Origin: Bidens hawaiensis
Taxonomy: Eukaryota; Streptophyta; Magnoliopsida; Asterales; Asteraceae
Reading direction: 5' to 3'
NCBI GenBank assembly: GCA_021521415.1
Contig: JAIQDT010005789.1
Coordinates: 103,226-167,225, forward strand
Length of the DNA stretch: 64,000 bases
Shown here: positions 10,088 through 20,203 of the stretch, piece by piece
How positions within the stretch are numbered: position 1 is the first letter of the stretch
How the letters are laid out: the number at the start of each line of letters is the position of its first letter
The notes under the pieces: generated by a model
Database searches by the model: none
What the model was told of the DNA's origin: nothing
What the model saw: the letters and a program-made list of their open reading frames with translations, nothing else
Program-made: the position numbers and the translations under genes

Positions 10088-10984
10088 TATTTTAATTTTA
10101 TTTATTGTAAGAAAGTTAATAATATACTTAGGATTTGATGACGAAAATGTTTCACAAATAAATGAGATGTTATAACTCGGTCTAAAGGCTATCTGGGTTT
10201 GGTGAGACCCATGACTCGTTTATTGTTTTTACTATAAAATTGTTTCTTAATTATAAATAATATCTTTTTAAAAGAAAAATCAGATATCAGTTTTTAGAAT
10301 ATCCATATTTTATAGGATTTTCATATCAAATATTTGATAAGATTAATTTTTATTTAATGAGATGTTATAACTCGTTTAAGCACTATCTGGGCTTGGTGAT
10401 ACCCATACCCCGTGAATGCAGGTCAAATGCATGAAAAACCTTTATTTATAAATTAATAAAGCAATCCGGTGGTTTAAGAAAATATCGGAAGGTTTCGTTT
10501 ATAATACACAATTTATAATTAATAAATACAAATATTTATTAGGTTATAATTAATTTTTGTTTTAATTTACAAATTGAAATCTATGTTTCAATTTAATGAT
10601 CCAAACGAGCAAACCAGTAAGCAAATTAACAAGTAAGCTTACTTTTGCTCAACCCCGGCTTGGTCTGAGAGTTCATTAAAAGAAACATATTTTGAACAAG
10701 CTTTTTTGAGTGATTTCGAGCCACTATAATTTTGAATAAACTACATTATTAAGTGTAATAAGATGGTTATTTTGCTTGAATAAATACATATTATACTATT
10801 TTGTGTATTTAGTAAAAAGATAATTAGTTGGTTGTTTCTTGTAGTATGTATGTATATCTATATGCTTATTTGTTTCTCATATACTTTTACAGTTACTAGA
10901 TACAACGTGATCCTTACAATTTACCAAACTGACCCAATCCGACCTCTGTAAAAATAATTTCAACTTTTCGTTCGTGAATCTTTG
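9660..10984. other. AT-rich intergenic stretch with microsatellites
   Basis: Contains (CA)n and (TA)n tracts at about 9975-10090. A diverged ~50-bp direct repeat, GATGTTATAACTCG...CTATCTGGG, occurs at about 10168 and 10361. Scattered AGCTCG-type motifs occur at 9830-9960 and 10590-10700. No gene seen. Confidence 0.5.
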
Positions 10985-11172
10985 CTAAAGATGTATTGAA
11001 AGTAAAGGAGGATCCGGCTTGATATTGTCGGCTAAGGCAGGAAAGGATGAGCCGGATTGGTTTAAGCAGCCAGTTGACAGGCCACGCTGATTGGGGTCAT
11101 ATGTTTTTGAATCTTCCAGTTCAGTTGACTTGCATGCTTCAAAAGGGTGTCGAGCCGGACTTGGACTAAGAC
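10985..11172 (-). pseudogene. Unrecognised coding-like remnant
   Basis: On the minus strand an open frame ends at 10985 with a serine/proline-rich, protein-like sequence (SPSPARHPFEACKSTELEDS near the start and NIKPDPPLLSIHL at the end). The N-terminal part of the frame runs into MITE sequence, so only this part looks coding. GC content is higher than the neighbours, suggesting a captured or truncated exon. I do not recognise the family. Confidence 0.3.
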
Positions 11173-11369
11173 ACTGAGGGGCGAGACTCAAAAATGTATT
11201 TAAAAAACTCATAAATCATAAACTGGGAGGGGGGGCTCAAATTTTCAATTGGAAACGTCTAAAACTACACTACGTATAACATATTTCGGGTGAAAAACTA
11301 AATCGCAAAAAAAAAAAAAAACTGAGGGGGTCCAGACCCACCCCCCGCCCTTGCTATACTTTGCCACTA
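11173..11369. mobile_element. hAT-type MITE, CAGTGGCG family, diverged
   Basis: Shares the internal block of this family (AAATCATAAAC..., GGGGGGCTCAAATTTTC, ACACTACGTATA, GGGGGTC...CCCC) and the right end CTTTGCCACT. The left end (CACTGAGGGGCGAGACTC) is altered and no 8-bp duplication is visible. Confidence 0.5.
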
Positions 11370-12838
11370 CTATAGTGGGGCCTTTGGGTGACGAGTTTTC
11401 CCCGAACAGAAGATAGTGGGTATGGGCTACCTAGCTCTCTATGCGATAGCAGAGGTATATATGGGCCGTCTTTTGTCATTGGGTTACCTCGGATAGCTAG
11501 GTTTCATTCGATGGTCATTCAAATTGAAAAAGGCAGAAAAACCTCAGTCAGAAAGGATTCTTCCATGCGTCTTATTCGTTACAAACTTACAATTGCTTCA
11601 TGAAATCCAAGCTCACCTCGCTATAAACATGCAAGGCTAATTTACCCATGAATCCATGATCACAATCGATCGGATCTAACATTTGTTTTACAAATGTATT
11701 TAAGTTGACATTTTTTTAACTTGTACTAGATGTAGATATGCTTTTATTATTTGAACTATTTGGTGATTTAAGAAGTTTATGTGTTTAATGTATGTGGGTT
11801 GCAATTTGCAAAGCATGCTCTTGACTTTATTTGTTAAAATCATTAAAGGACCGTTGCAATTTGCAAAACATGTGTTAAATTAGGATGTGTCTATGTAGCT
11901 TACTGGTATGATTAATTGAAACTATACATGGTGCTATCAAATTTAAACCTAAATGTGATCGCTTGCTTGAAACGAGATGAGAAAGTTATTGAGCCCGAGA
12001 TCAAGCCATGTATGGAAGTATCGTTTACGCTCGTCAAGTTTGATTTAAGGTTTGCCTTTTTATGTATTAATTTCATATTGCACGTACAACCAAGTTTAAT
12101 CTAATCTTTGGCTTGTTTAACTTTAATTTAATGTACAAGAGCTCGAGTCAAACTTATTCAAACTCTCAACCCTAGGTATGTAAGCGAACCAAACTGGATC
12201 GGACGAGACCTTGTTCGTGTTCATCAGTTAAGCTTTTGTTGGGGAAACGGACGGTTCATGAACATTCTACCGAACGAAAGTTCATTTCCGTGTCCATTGA
12301 TTAAGGAATTGAGTTTGCCCGTTTCCGTTTGTGTCCGTCCGTTAGTATCATAAACCGACGCTAACGGACATTAATGGACAACCGAACATTAATGGACAAA
12401 CAAACACCAATGAAAGCTAATGAACGTTAATGAACAAACAAACTTAAACATATTAAAATACTTAACATAAACACTAATCAATATTACACCACATGATATC
12501 CAAAAATGTATAACGCTTAACAAAGTAACTAAATACATAACCATATATCAAAATAATGTTTTGGAGTTCAACATACACAACACTATTAAATGGACGTTAC
12601 CAGTTGTTCACGAACACAGCCCTTGTCCGTGTTCATTCGTTAAACTTACTAAACAAATTTTTTTTTGTCCGTGTTCGATTTATTTATTAAACGAACATCC
12701 CAATATTTCCTATTTCACCCCTCAACACAAAACGCCAAAAAGTATAAACTTTCTAACAACTTTTGGCGCCAAAAAAACCTTCATTTCATCACAGTAATCC
12801 ACCATTTCCAACAAACAACTTCACAAGCTTACTCATCA
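11370..12838. other. Intergenic stretch upstream of the FLA gene
   Basis: 11388-11603 holds an unrecognised open frame with no supporting feature. 12180-12660 is dense in direct and inverted copies of CGTGTTCATYMGTTAA and AACGGACATTAATGGAC-type motifs, a repeat of unknown class. A TATA-like AGTATAAACT at 12740-12749 lies about 95 nt before the FLA start codon and could be its promoter. Confidence 0.4.
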
Positions 12839-13261
12839 ATGGTGATGAAACTTATGTTAATCCTCACGGCAGTTACCTTCACAACAATACTCCACCTCAC
12901 CACCGCACTGCCACCGGAAACACTCACCAACGCCGCCGACACGCTGGCAAACTCCGGCTACGTGGCGATGTCGTTAACAATCAATCTCGTCTCCGACGTC
13001 CTGCTCTCACACCACAACTCCGCAACTGTATTCACGCCTCCGGACTCGTCGTTTGCTGACTACGGACAGCCGTCGTTGTCCATTCTTCAATTGCACTTCT
13101 CGCCGATGGCGTTTTCGCTTCAGAGCATCAGGTCTCTGCCGTACGGCACCAAAATTCCTACCGTTGACTCAGGTACGGTCCGAGCCGTCACCGTTCGATT
13201 AGATTTCGATATATGACGTCATATTAGCTGGATCGCCGGTTTATTTTATAGTAATTCTTTG

Positions 13262-13303
<42 letters not shown>

Positions 13304-13377
13304 TTATTCGTCTAGTCAGATATCGATAAATGATGTCATAATCATCAGATCTTCGTCTTATTTTTTAATCATTTTTT

Positions 13378-13421
<44 letters not shown>

Positions 13422-14484
13422 CAAGTTATTCGTCTCTTACTCTCTTATAGGTCAGATCTCTAGATAAATGACGTCATAATTGTCAGATTCGGTTTAATTT
13501 ATTATCATTTTTGTATAATAATTTTAACTAATAATCATAATAATAATAATAATGAGGTAATTATTCGTCTCTTATAGGTCAGATCTCGATAAATGACGTC
13601 ATAATAGTCTGAACTTCGGTTTATTTTGTTATCATTTTCTATAATAATAATAATAATAATAATAAGTTATTCGTCTATTATACATCAAATCTCCATATAT
13701 TACGTCATATAGCCGATTTATTTCATAATAATAATAATTATTGACCGTTGATTCAGGTACGTTCCTAACCGTCACCACACCGTCACCGTCCGATCAAATC
13801 TCCATCAACGACGTCAAAATCATCGGATCACCAGTCTTCGACGACGGATCATTAATCGTATTCGGTATCGAAGACTTCTTCGACCCGAACTTCACCATTC
13901 CGGATCCTCCAGTTCCAGTTTCCACTTTAGATCACTGTACGACGTCGTTTCCAGATAATAATAATAATAATAACAGTTTCTCATTTCATGATACTGCTAA
14001 CGTCTTAATATCCAGAGGATATTCCGTTATCGCCTCGTTTCTTAACCTCCAGCTGTTAGGGTTTGTGAACCAACCAAGGTTAACTGTTTTTGCACCGAGT
14101 GATGAGGTCATGATAGAATATTCCGGTAGGTTTCCTGATTACCAGTCATTGTTTTACCGGCACGTGTTGCCGTGTAAAATCTCGTGGCGAGATTTGATTA
14201 ATGTGGAGGATGGGACCGGATTCGACACGTATTTGGAGGGGTTTGAGGTGAGGATATTTCGGTCCGGTGGGACGTATAAGGTGAATGAGGTGGCGATTAC
14301 GTTTCCGGATATGTATTATAGTGGGTGGATTGTGGTGCATGGGATTAGAGAGGCGCTTTCGCTTCCGAAGATGGCTGATGAGGTTAGTGATGGTGATGAT
14401 CCGTTTGATGATGATTCGCCTGCGAAACCGGAAGGTAGAGAGCTGAGTGGTTCGGATTTGGATTCGGATCGTTCGGAGTTTTGA
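12839..14484 (+). CDS. Fasciclin-like arabinogalactan protein (FLA19/20/21-like), two exons
   Basis: Exons 12839-13172 and 13757-14484 join in phase 1 (TCA-G|GT-ACG) and give a 353-residue protein. Donor CAG|GTACGG and acceptor TTCAG|GTACG fit the GT-AG rule. The chosen start opens a signal peptide (MVMKLMLILTAVTFTTILHL). Two fasciclin (FAS1) regions follow: roughly residues 27-165, containing ATVFTPPDSSFADYG and ILQLHFSP, and a second with RLTVFAPSDEVMIEY and YRHVLPCKISW. The C-terminus is acidic (DGDDPFDDDSPAK) with no hydrophobic GPI-anchor tail, as in the FLA19-21 group. Such proteins are secreted to the cell wall and act in adhesion or matrix organisation. Without splicing, the first exon reads to a stop at 13216. 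The intron's origin is unusual (separate entry). Confidence 0.8.
13173..13756 (+). repeat. FLA intron made of about five degenerate copies of exon-2 sequence
   Basis: Each unit has a core like CAGATCTCGATAAATGACG followed by TCATAAT, a pyrimidine/T-rich part, and an (AAT)n tract. Units begin near 13191, 13315, 13440, 13575 and 13685. The core aligns with the start of exon 2, where ATCAAATCTCCAT is shared exactly with the last intron unit (near 13684-13696), followed by GACGTCAAAATCATCGGAT. The two splice junctions sit in a duplicated sequence, ACCGTTGAYTCAGGTACG, at 13160-13177 and 13744-13761. Confidence 0.75.
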
Positions 14485-14942
14485 TTGCATGTTGGATACG
14501 TACATTACCTGTTGATGATGCATATAATAAGTTTGTTCTGTAAATTGTGAATTGAGTTCATATGATCATATCAATGATCTAATGATAGTTTTTGGTGAAT
14601 AATTGACTGATTATTACAGTTTGCAATCAATCATCAAAGGTGCACTATTGAGTGTTGAATTTGGTATTTAGGGATGCACCAGAGCTCGATTAGGCTTGAG
14701 TTTGGCCCGTTTAATCTTACGAGAGCTCGAGCTTGAGCTCCTTTTCAAACTCAGTCTCTCGGCTAAGTGATCTTTCCATACATACATGGCTCGAGCTCAA
14801 GAGCTCAGTAACTAAACAAACTTTGTTTGAGGCTTGAGCTTGGCTCGAGATAAAACGACTAGACTCATTTCGAGCCTTTTATCAATCCAATCCCGAGATG
14901 CTCGCGAGTGACTCAGCTTGTTGCGCGATACTCTATCACTTA
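14485..14942. other. FLA 3' flank with AGCTCGAG-rich repeat
   Basis: After the stop codon comes likely 3' UTR. From 14680 to 14890 there are many GAGCTCGAG/CTTGAGCT motifs forming short inverted repeats, a dispersed plant repeat of uncertain class. No gene. Confidence 0.4.
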
Positions 14943-15159
14943 GGGGGTGTTTGGCATAGTTTTTTTAACAGAGTTTACAGCCTTTTTAACTTTTCTTTTA
15001 CAAAATAAGCTTAACTTGGTGTTTGATTTAGCTTTTTAAACTTATGTTAATTAGCTTATATAGGCTAATTTAAATAAGTTTATTTGAAGATGGGTTTTTA
15101 GCTTATTTACGTAAGAGTATAATCATAAACCAAAAAATAAAAGATATGCCAAACACCCC
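14943..15159. mobile_element. Tourist-like MITE, GGGGTGTTTGGCAT ends
   Basis: Left end GGGGGTGTTTGGCATA and right end TATGCCAAACACCCC form an inverted repeat around about 190 bp of AT-rich DNA. TTA precedes the left end and TCA follows the right, a one-base-changed version of the TTA duplication expected for PIF/Harbinger MITEs. Confidence 0.6.
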
Positions 15160-16948
15160 TCAGGTATTCTGGAAACAATATTTTTTTCAAAGGCATACAT
15201 TAGAATTGGTGATCAGATGGGCTTCTATACATTAGTCAGGTTTGGGCTTTGTGGCCCAATCTAAAGTAAAGAGGAGTGTTAGACTGTTAGGGCAGTTGCT
15301 ATCGACAGTATCTTTAAATGGGCTTCTTGGTTGATGCCCAATGATTTGACAAGCACTATTCTTTAGCTGGTTAATCATCTTGCATTCTTACTCATAGTTG
15401 GTAGAGGTGGAAGTCCTAACCTGTTAATCAAATCGAAACCGGAACCTACCCGAAATCGCCTATGCCTATAAATCGGTGTAGTAGAAATTGGCTAGTAACC
15501 GATATTAACCGTAGGTTAGGATCCGGATAGAGATTTCACATGGGAGCCCATTAACCGAAACTGGTTAAATTTAAGGAATCACATAAAATAAAGACAAGAC
15601 ATAAGAATTTTTTTTTAAGTGACATAAAGATAAGTGATTAAATAATTATTTATATATTCTTAAATATTTTTAAAATATATCGGATTACCGCTAAAACGAG
15701 TCGCCATGAGTAGATTGTAAGGTTAAACAAGTCGTGCATGACGAGTTAACTACTAATAAACTACTCGTATTGGGAACGTAAACCGGAAAAACTAGCCGTT
15801 GACTAAGATCTACTCGTAACGACTAATTGAGCTTTCAAACTAACATGTCCAGTTAGTCTTTTGTAAAACTAACCGGTTCGATGTAGTTGGTAAACAAACA
15901 ACTCGTCGTGGTTAGTTTGGTAAACTGCTCGTGTCTCAATAAGTTTTAAAATCTACTCGTCGCGACTAAAGGACTTATGAATTGCTCGTGGACGTTGATT
16001 AAGAGGCATGCAACTTCTTTATTCGTGACGATCAAATGATTAGTGAACATGTTCGTTACGGTTATTTATGGCCACGTGAGAAGTTTTAATTAGTTTAACA
16101 AACTACTTGTGTGTTAACTTAATATACTCGTCAAAACTAGTTTATAATACCTATTTACATAAAACTTAAATTTGTTGTCATAAATGCTTATTTTAGGAAT
16201 TTTCCATTTGTCTTGACCAAAACCCTCCGGTCTTCGGCCATAGACCTCACGCAATTCTTGATCTTCATGCTTGAAGTTGAACATATAATGTAATTGCTTA
16301 CATTCTACATAGGTGTTCACTTTAAATGCTTATATTGTTTTAATGTCAATATGCTTAAATATGTATACCATTATTATCACATCGTATAATATCTATATAT
16401 AAAAGGTGACATGATAACTTATATGTCAATGAAGAGAAACAAAATAGATTTAAGTCTTTTAAACAAGTTGCATACATTAGACCATTTGTTCATATTCTGT
16501 GATACAATGCACTATATTTAATAACAACAATTATTAATATCATTATGATTACTGGCGTGTGGTATCGTTTAATGGGCAATTTATTTATATATCTACAATT
16601 GCAAAGGTCGGTATGCATAAACAGTTGTACTCCACGCTGTATGGTTTACAACTTTCAATCTTCATCGAGCAACCTGCCACGTTGCTTTTCTAATGATACG
16701 TGTCCTAAAATTCTGACATCTTCCTTATCATTTTCACATACTCATTAGTCCCTTCACATGCTCACCCCAATTCTCTAAAATCTGAGCCTCCAGTTCAGAT
16801 ACACTACTCGATCGAAGACATCTACAAAGAGAAGGAGGAGTTCCTTGACCTGTCATATCCATGAATTGATGGTGGTGATTGCGGCGCGGTGGTGGTCTAC
16901 CGATTGCTAGAGGGAGAAGAGAAAGACCGTTGTGGTGGTTGTCGTGAT
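15160..16948. other. Intergenic stretch without recognised gene
   Basis: 15410-15560 is rich in AACCG motifs and 15690-16100 in ACTCGT motifs, both dispersed repeats. A minus-strand frame at 16734-16982 (MDMTGQGTPPSLCRCLRSSS in its middle) has protein-like composition but enters the Mutator-like element; I cannot support it as a gene. Confidence 0.35.
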
Positions 16949-16958
16949 AGGATTGGTG

Positions 16959-17921
16959 GAATTTTTTTTCGAAACGGTGCATATTTACAAAAAAAAAATG
17001 GAAAACTGGGGAAAGTAAAAAAAAAAGGTAAACGGTGTATCATTTCCTGCCACCAGAGGATTAGGAACAATGCGGATTAGGATCCTCCGTTGGCAGGCGA
17101 GGTTCAATCATTGGGGCCTATTCCTTCCACGCCAATGGAGGATTAAGAGCAGCAACTTACAAACCCCGTTTATGTTCCGTTATAAAACTTAGCCGACGCC
17201 TGAACCGAGTGTTTCCTTATTCAGCACGTCATGAACAGTACCAGGTGGAGTCATCCCTACAAATATCAGACGAATCTGGTTTCAGTCAGTACACGGTAGA
17301 ATTTCAAGAACGAACCTGCACGTGTGGTAAGTGGCAAATTTATGGTTTCCCGTGTAGCCATGCAATCGCGGTATGCCACCACATCAGTGGAAATGAAAGA
17401 GCAATGGCTGATCCGAGGTATTACACACAAACCTACCGTGCCCAATACAGTCACCAGTATTTTCCAGTGCCTCATAAAGAAGATTGGTACGCCGGCTGGC
17501 GAATTCAAAAGGACCTATCAAAGATAACCATCTTAAGGGGAAGACGGCGTGCTAGGAGGATGTACAACGAGATGGACGCCAGCTACGCTGAGGAAACGAC
17601 GAGTCGTAGATGTTCCGGTTGTAAATCAACAGGTCATAGGATCAACAATTGTCCGAATCGGCTGGTACCGTTCAGGCGTCGGCTGAGTTTTATAACGAAA
17701 ACACAAACGGGGTTTATAAGTTGCTGCTCTTAATCCTCCGTTGGCGTGGAAGGAATAGGCCCCAATGATTGAACCTCGCCTGCCAATGGAGGATCCTAAT
17801 CCGCATTGTTCCTAATCCTCTGGTGGCAGGAAATGATACACCATTTACCTTTTTTTTTTTTTTGACTTTCCCCGTTTTCCTTTTTTTTTTTTTAAATATG
17901 CACCATTTCGAAAAAAAATTC
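16959..17921 (+). mobile_element. Mutator-like element with ~250-bp terminal inverted repeats
   Basis: The left arm (16959-17205) and right arm (17670-17921) are inverted repeats of about 250 bp with few differences, mostly in poly-A runs, running from GAATTTTTTTTCGAAA to GCCGACGCCTGAAC. A perfect 10-bp direct repeat AGGATTGGTG flanks the element (16949-16958 and 17922-17931). Long TIRs with a 9-11-bp duplication define a Mutator-like element. The 464-bp interior holds only the C-terminal part of a MURA-type transposase, so it is a deletion derivative mobilised in trans, if at all. Confidence 0.85.
17209..17733 (+). CDS. MURA-type transposase C-terminal fragment: SWIM and CCHC zinc fingers
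   Basis: This open frame (about 174 residues, no ATG at its left end) contains a SWIM zinc finger, CTCGKWQIYGFPCSH (CxC...CxH), a PRYYTQTYRAQYSHQYFPVP segment typical of the region after SWIM in MuDR-family transposases, a basic stretch (RGRRRARRMYN), and a CCHC zinc knuckle, CSGCKSTGHRINNC. The catalytic DDE region is absent. The C-terminus (about the last 20 residues) is encoded by the right inverted repeat. SWIM domains bind DNA or protein; alone this fragment could at most bind. There are no internal stops, so the deletion may be young. It may be read from a promoter in the left arm, but I see no clear TATA box. Confidence 0.65.
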   Translation: MFPYSARHEQYQVESSLQISDESGFSQYTVEFQERTCTCGKWQIYGFPCSHAIAVCHHISGNERAMADPRYYTQTYRAQYSHQYFPVPHKEDWYAGWRIQKDLSKITILRGRRRARRMYNEMDASYAEETTSRRCSGCKSTGHRINNCPNRLVPFRRRLSFITKTQTGFISCCS

Positions 17922-17931
17922 AGGATTGGTG

Positions 17932-18620
17932 GCGGTGTTTGCGGTGGTGGTGATGGTGGAATAGGGCCTCAATAAGAAAGTACGTCGTGGTGGATAATGG
18001 TCATCTGTTCTTCAACAGGTTCCGACTTCAATTACTATTGATTTTAGTGAATAGCTTACGATTTTTCATTTTGCTTTGATTTGGTGTCTGATATCTAAAT
18101 GAATGTTCGATTCTTTGTTTTTTGTGTTGCAGAGAGAATCCGATGATTTGGAGTTTCAGGTATGCATTCTAACCTGCTTCTATCTTCAATCTTTCCCTGT
18201 GCTTAGGGTGTAGTTAACTTTAATTTTTTGTTTGTAGTACTAGTTTGGATTTAGTTTTCTATTACTTTGTAATTGATGTTGTCATTCAGTTTTGCTTTTG
18301 ACAATAAGGGTTGAAGTTTATTAGGTTTACCTTTTTAATGATTTGTAATTAGTGTTGTGAATAAGGGTTCATTTTGTGTAGTTTATTTGGGGTTAAAATC
18401 ACTTCAGGGTAATAGGCTTTTACTATTAATCCCATTTGTGGTTTTTGATTAGCCTTGATTGTAAGCTTCTGTTAGTTTGAATATGTTGTACATATGAAGT
18501 CAAAATAGAATTTCAGATGAACATTCATTGTTAATCCTTTCACATTTACTTTTGGATGTAGGTTGTTACTTTATGTTTCTATTGTTGTGTGTGGTGATCT
18601 TAGATGTTTACTTTTAACAG
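17932..18620. other. Transcript-like stretch, no recognised product
   Basis: GGT-rich DNA right of the Mutator-like element continues the sequence interrupted by it. A short exon-like piece (TTGCAG|AGAGAATCC... GTTTCAG|GTATGC, about 18133-18160) has good splice-site contexts but I recognise no protein. It may belong to the Helitron whose tail follows. Confidence 0.25.
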
Positions 18621-19763
18621 AGAAGCTGACACATCCAACAAATGCAAGCAGGTTGGCTAGGCAAAAGAGTTTTACAAGTGTAACGATCATGACATTGTAA
18701 CCGTCACGATAGTAAGGTAAATATTCACTTTTATTCTTGCATCAAGGTTGCAACATTTGGTAACCCATTCCTAGGATGGCATGCATTTCTAAAATGACTT
18801 CAGTGGTGGAATTATGCAGAATTAAAGTGCTATGTGTTTGCATTACCATTTGACTTTAGTAATGATGCAATTTGTTATTATTGTTACAATTATTATTATG
18901 CATTAACATTGAGACGTGTAGGCCTATCAAATGATCAGTTGTAACATGACTTCTGTTTAGAAAACGACTTCAATCAATAAGCTTTTAGTCAAAACAACAT
19001 ACTTAATGATGATGTTATTATAATTATTAATTAACAATTAAATTTGGCATGAACTTCATACTTAAACCCAGTAAATAATCTGTGGAACAAGATCGGTTTT
19101 TTAAATAAGTGAAGTGACTACAATCGTCAATATACAGTTAACATGTTCGGATGGTGTGACTGTAGGTTGATCTTAGTTCAGCTCTTGATTTGTAATCTTA
19201 GTTGTTTTTGAATATTTGAATCATATGTTTGCAGAAACAAAAGCACCATTACATAATTATGTTACATTCATTAACAAAAATCCATGACCTTACAACAATC
19301 ACAATTATGACATGTCTTTGCATACATACAGGTACAACGTATTAGCAACGATGGTAGACATCACTGTCACGACAACTGCAACTTTTTTCGATAAGATAAT
19401 GGTTGCATTAGTGGGCGAAAGTTGTGAGGACCTCATCAACAAGCATGGCTATTAAAAGACCATCGTCTTCACTCGCAAATCAGACGCCTCGCTCGGCATC
19501 GAACTACCGACAAAATAGCTGCCACCAACAACACAGACAGTATTCCAAGAAAAAAAGGCTCACCCTGATATGGCAGGTAAACATACTTACGATACTCAAG
19601 TTTATTGAAAATAAACTAACGTAGACAACAATCGCAATTTGCAGAAGACGAAATGCTGATGGTGCGTGAAGGCGGTGGTGGTAACTTCATCTTTTTAAGT
19701 AAAGTGAAGATGTAAATAAACAGAGTTGCACCCTACCCCGCAACGCGGGGGTGTAAATACTTG
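18621..19763 (+). mobile_element. Helitron 3' part with RPA70-like (OB-fold) gene remnant
   Basis: A GC-rich hairpin CCCCGCAACGCGGGG (19736-19750) is followed by GTGTAAATACTTG|T, close to the hairpin-plus-CTAG end of plant Helitrons with the terminus changed to CTTG. Upstream, exon-like pieces ending at 18716 and starting at 19332 splice in frame (AG|G) to FYKCNDHDIVTVTIVRYNVL and then TTTATFFDKIMVALVGES. This matches the C-terminal OB-fold region of replication protein A large subunit-like proteins carried by plant Helitrons. Stops at 19453 and upstream show it is decayed. I could not find the 5' end. Confidence 0.6.
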
Positions 19764-20198
19764 TTGGCATATAAGAGTATCTTCTATATCTTCTATGGCA
19801 CATTATTTATTGGTAAGATGGTAAGTAAATAATGAATAGTTATAGAGTGTGAGTGTGTGTGTGTGTGTGTGTTTTTTGGTTTCTAAAGCACATCACCACA
19901 TCACCACAAGGAATACACATGAATTTATGTATTGGTTGTTGTGGAATTTAGTCAACAAATACTTTTGTCAAACAAAGCTACCTAATAAATTAATCCTTTC
20001 TAATATTTATTTAGTATTATAATATACCCCATTATTGTTAGTTACATAAACAATAAAACAAAGTACCACTATATAAGATGTTTCGCGGCAATATGATCGC
20101 ATCACCTTTTATTCATGTATCCCACATGAAATTTGAGTTTAAACTTCCTACAAGGCAGGCATACTCTCCTTTCGGCTATCCCCTTTCATTCACGTATC
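19764..20198. other. AT-rich spacer with (TG)n microsatellite
   Basis: A (GT)n tract lies at about 19848-19872. No gene or element recognised. Confidence 0.5.
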
Positions 20199-20203
20199 AA
20201 CAA

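Noticed and set aside
13741..13756. Second half of the FLA gene as a separate gene starting at 13741
   Set aside because: The start would be a TTG inside the intron end; it lacks a signal peptide, and splicing to the first exon restores a complete protein.
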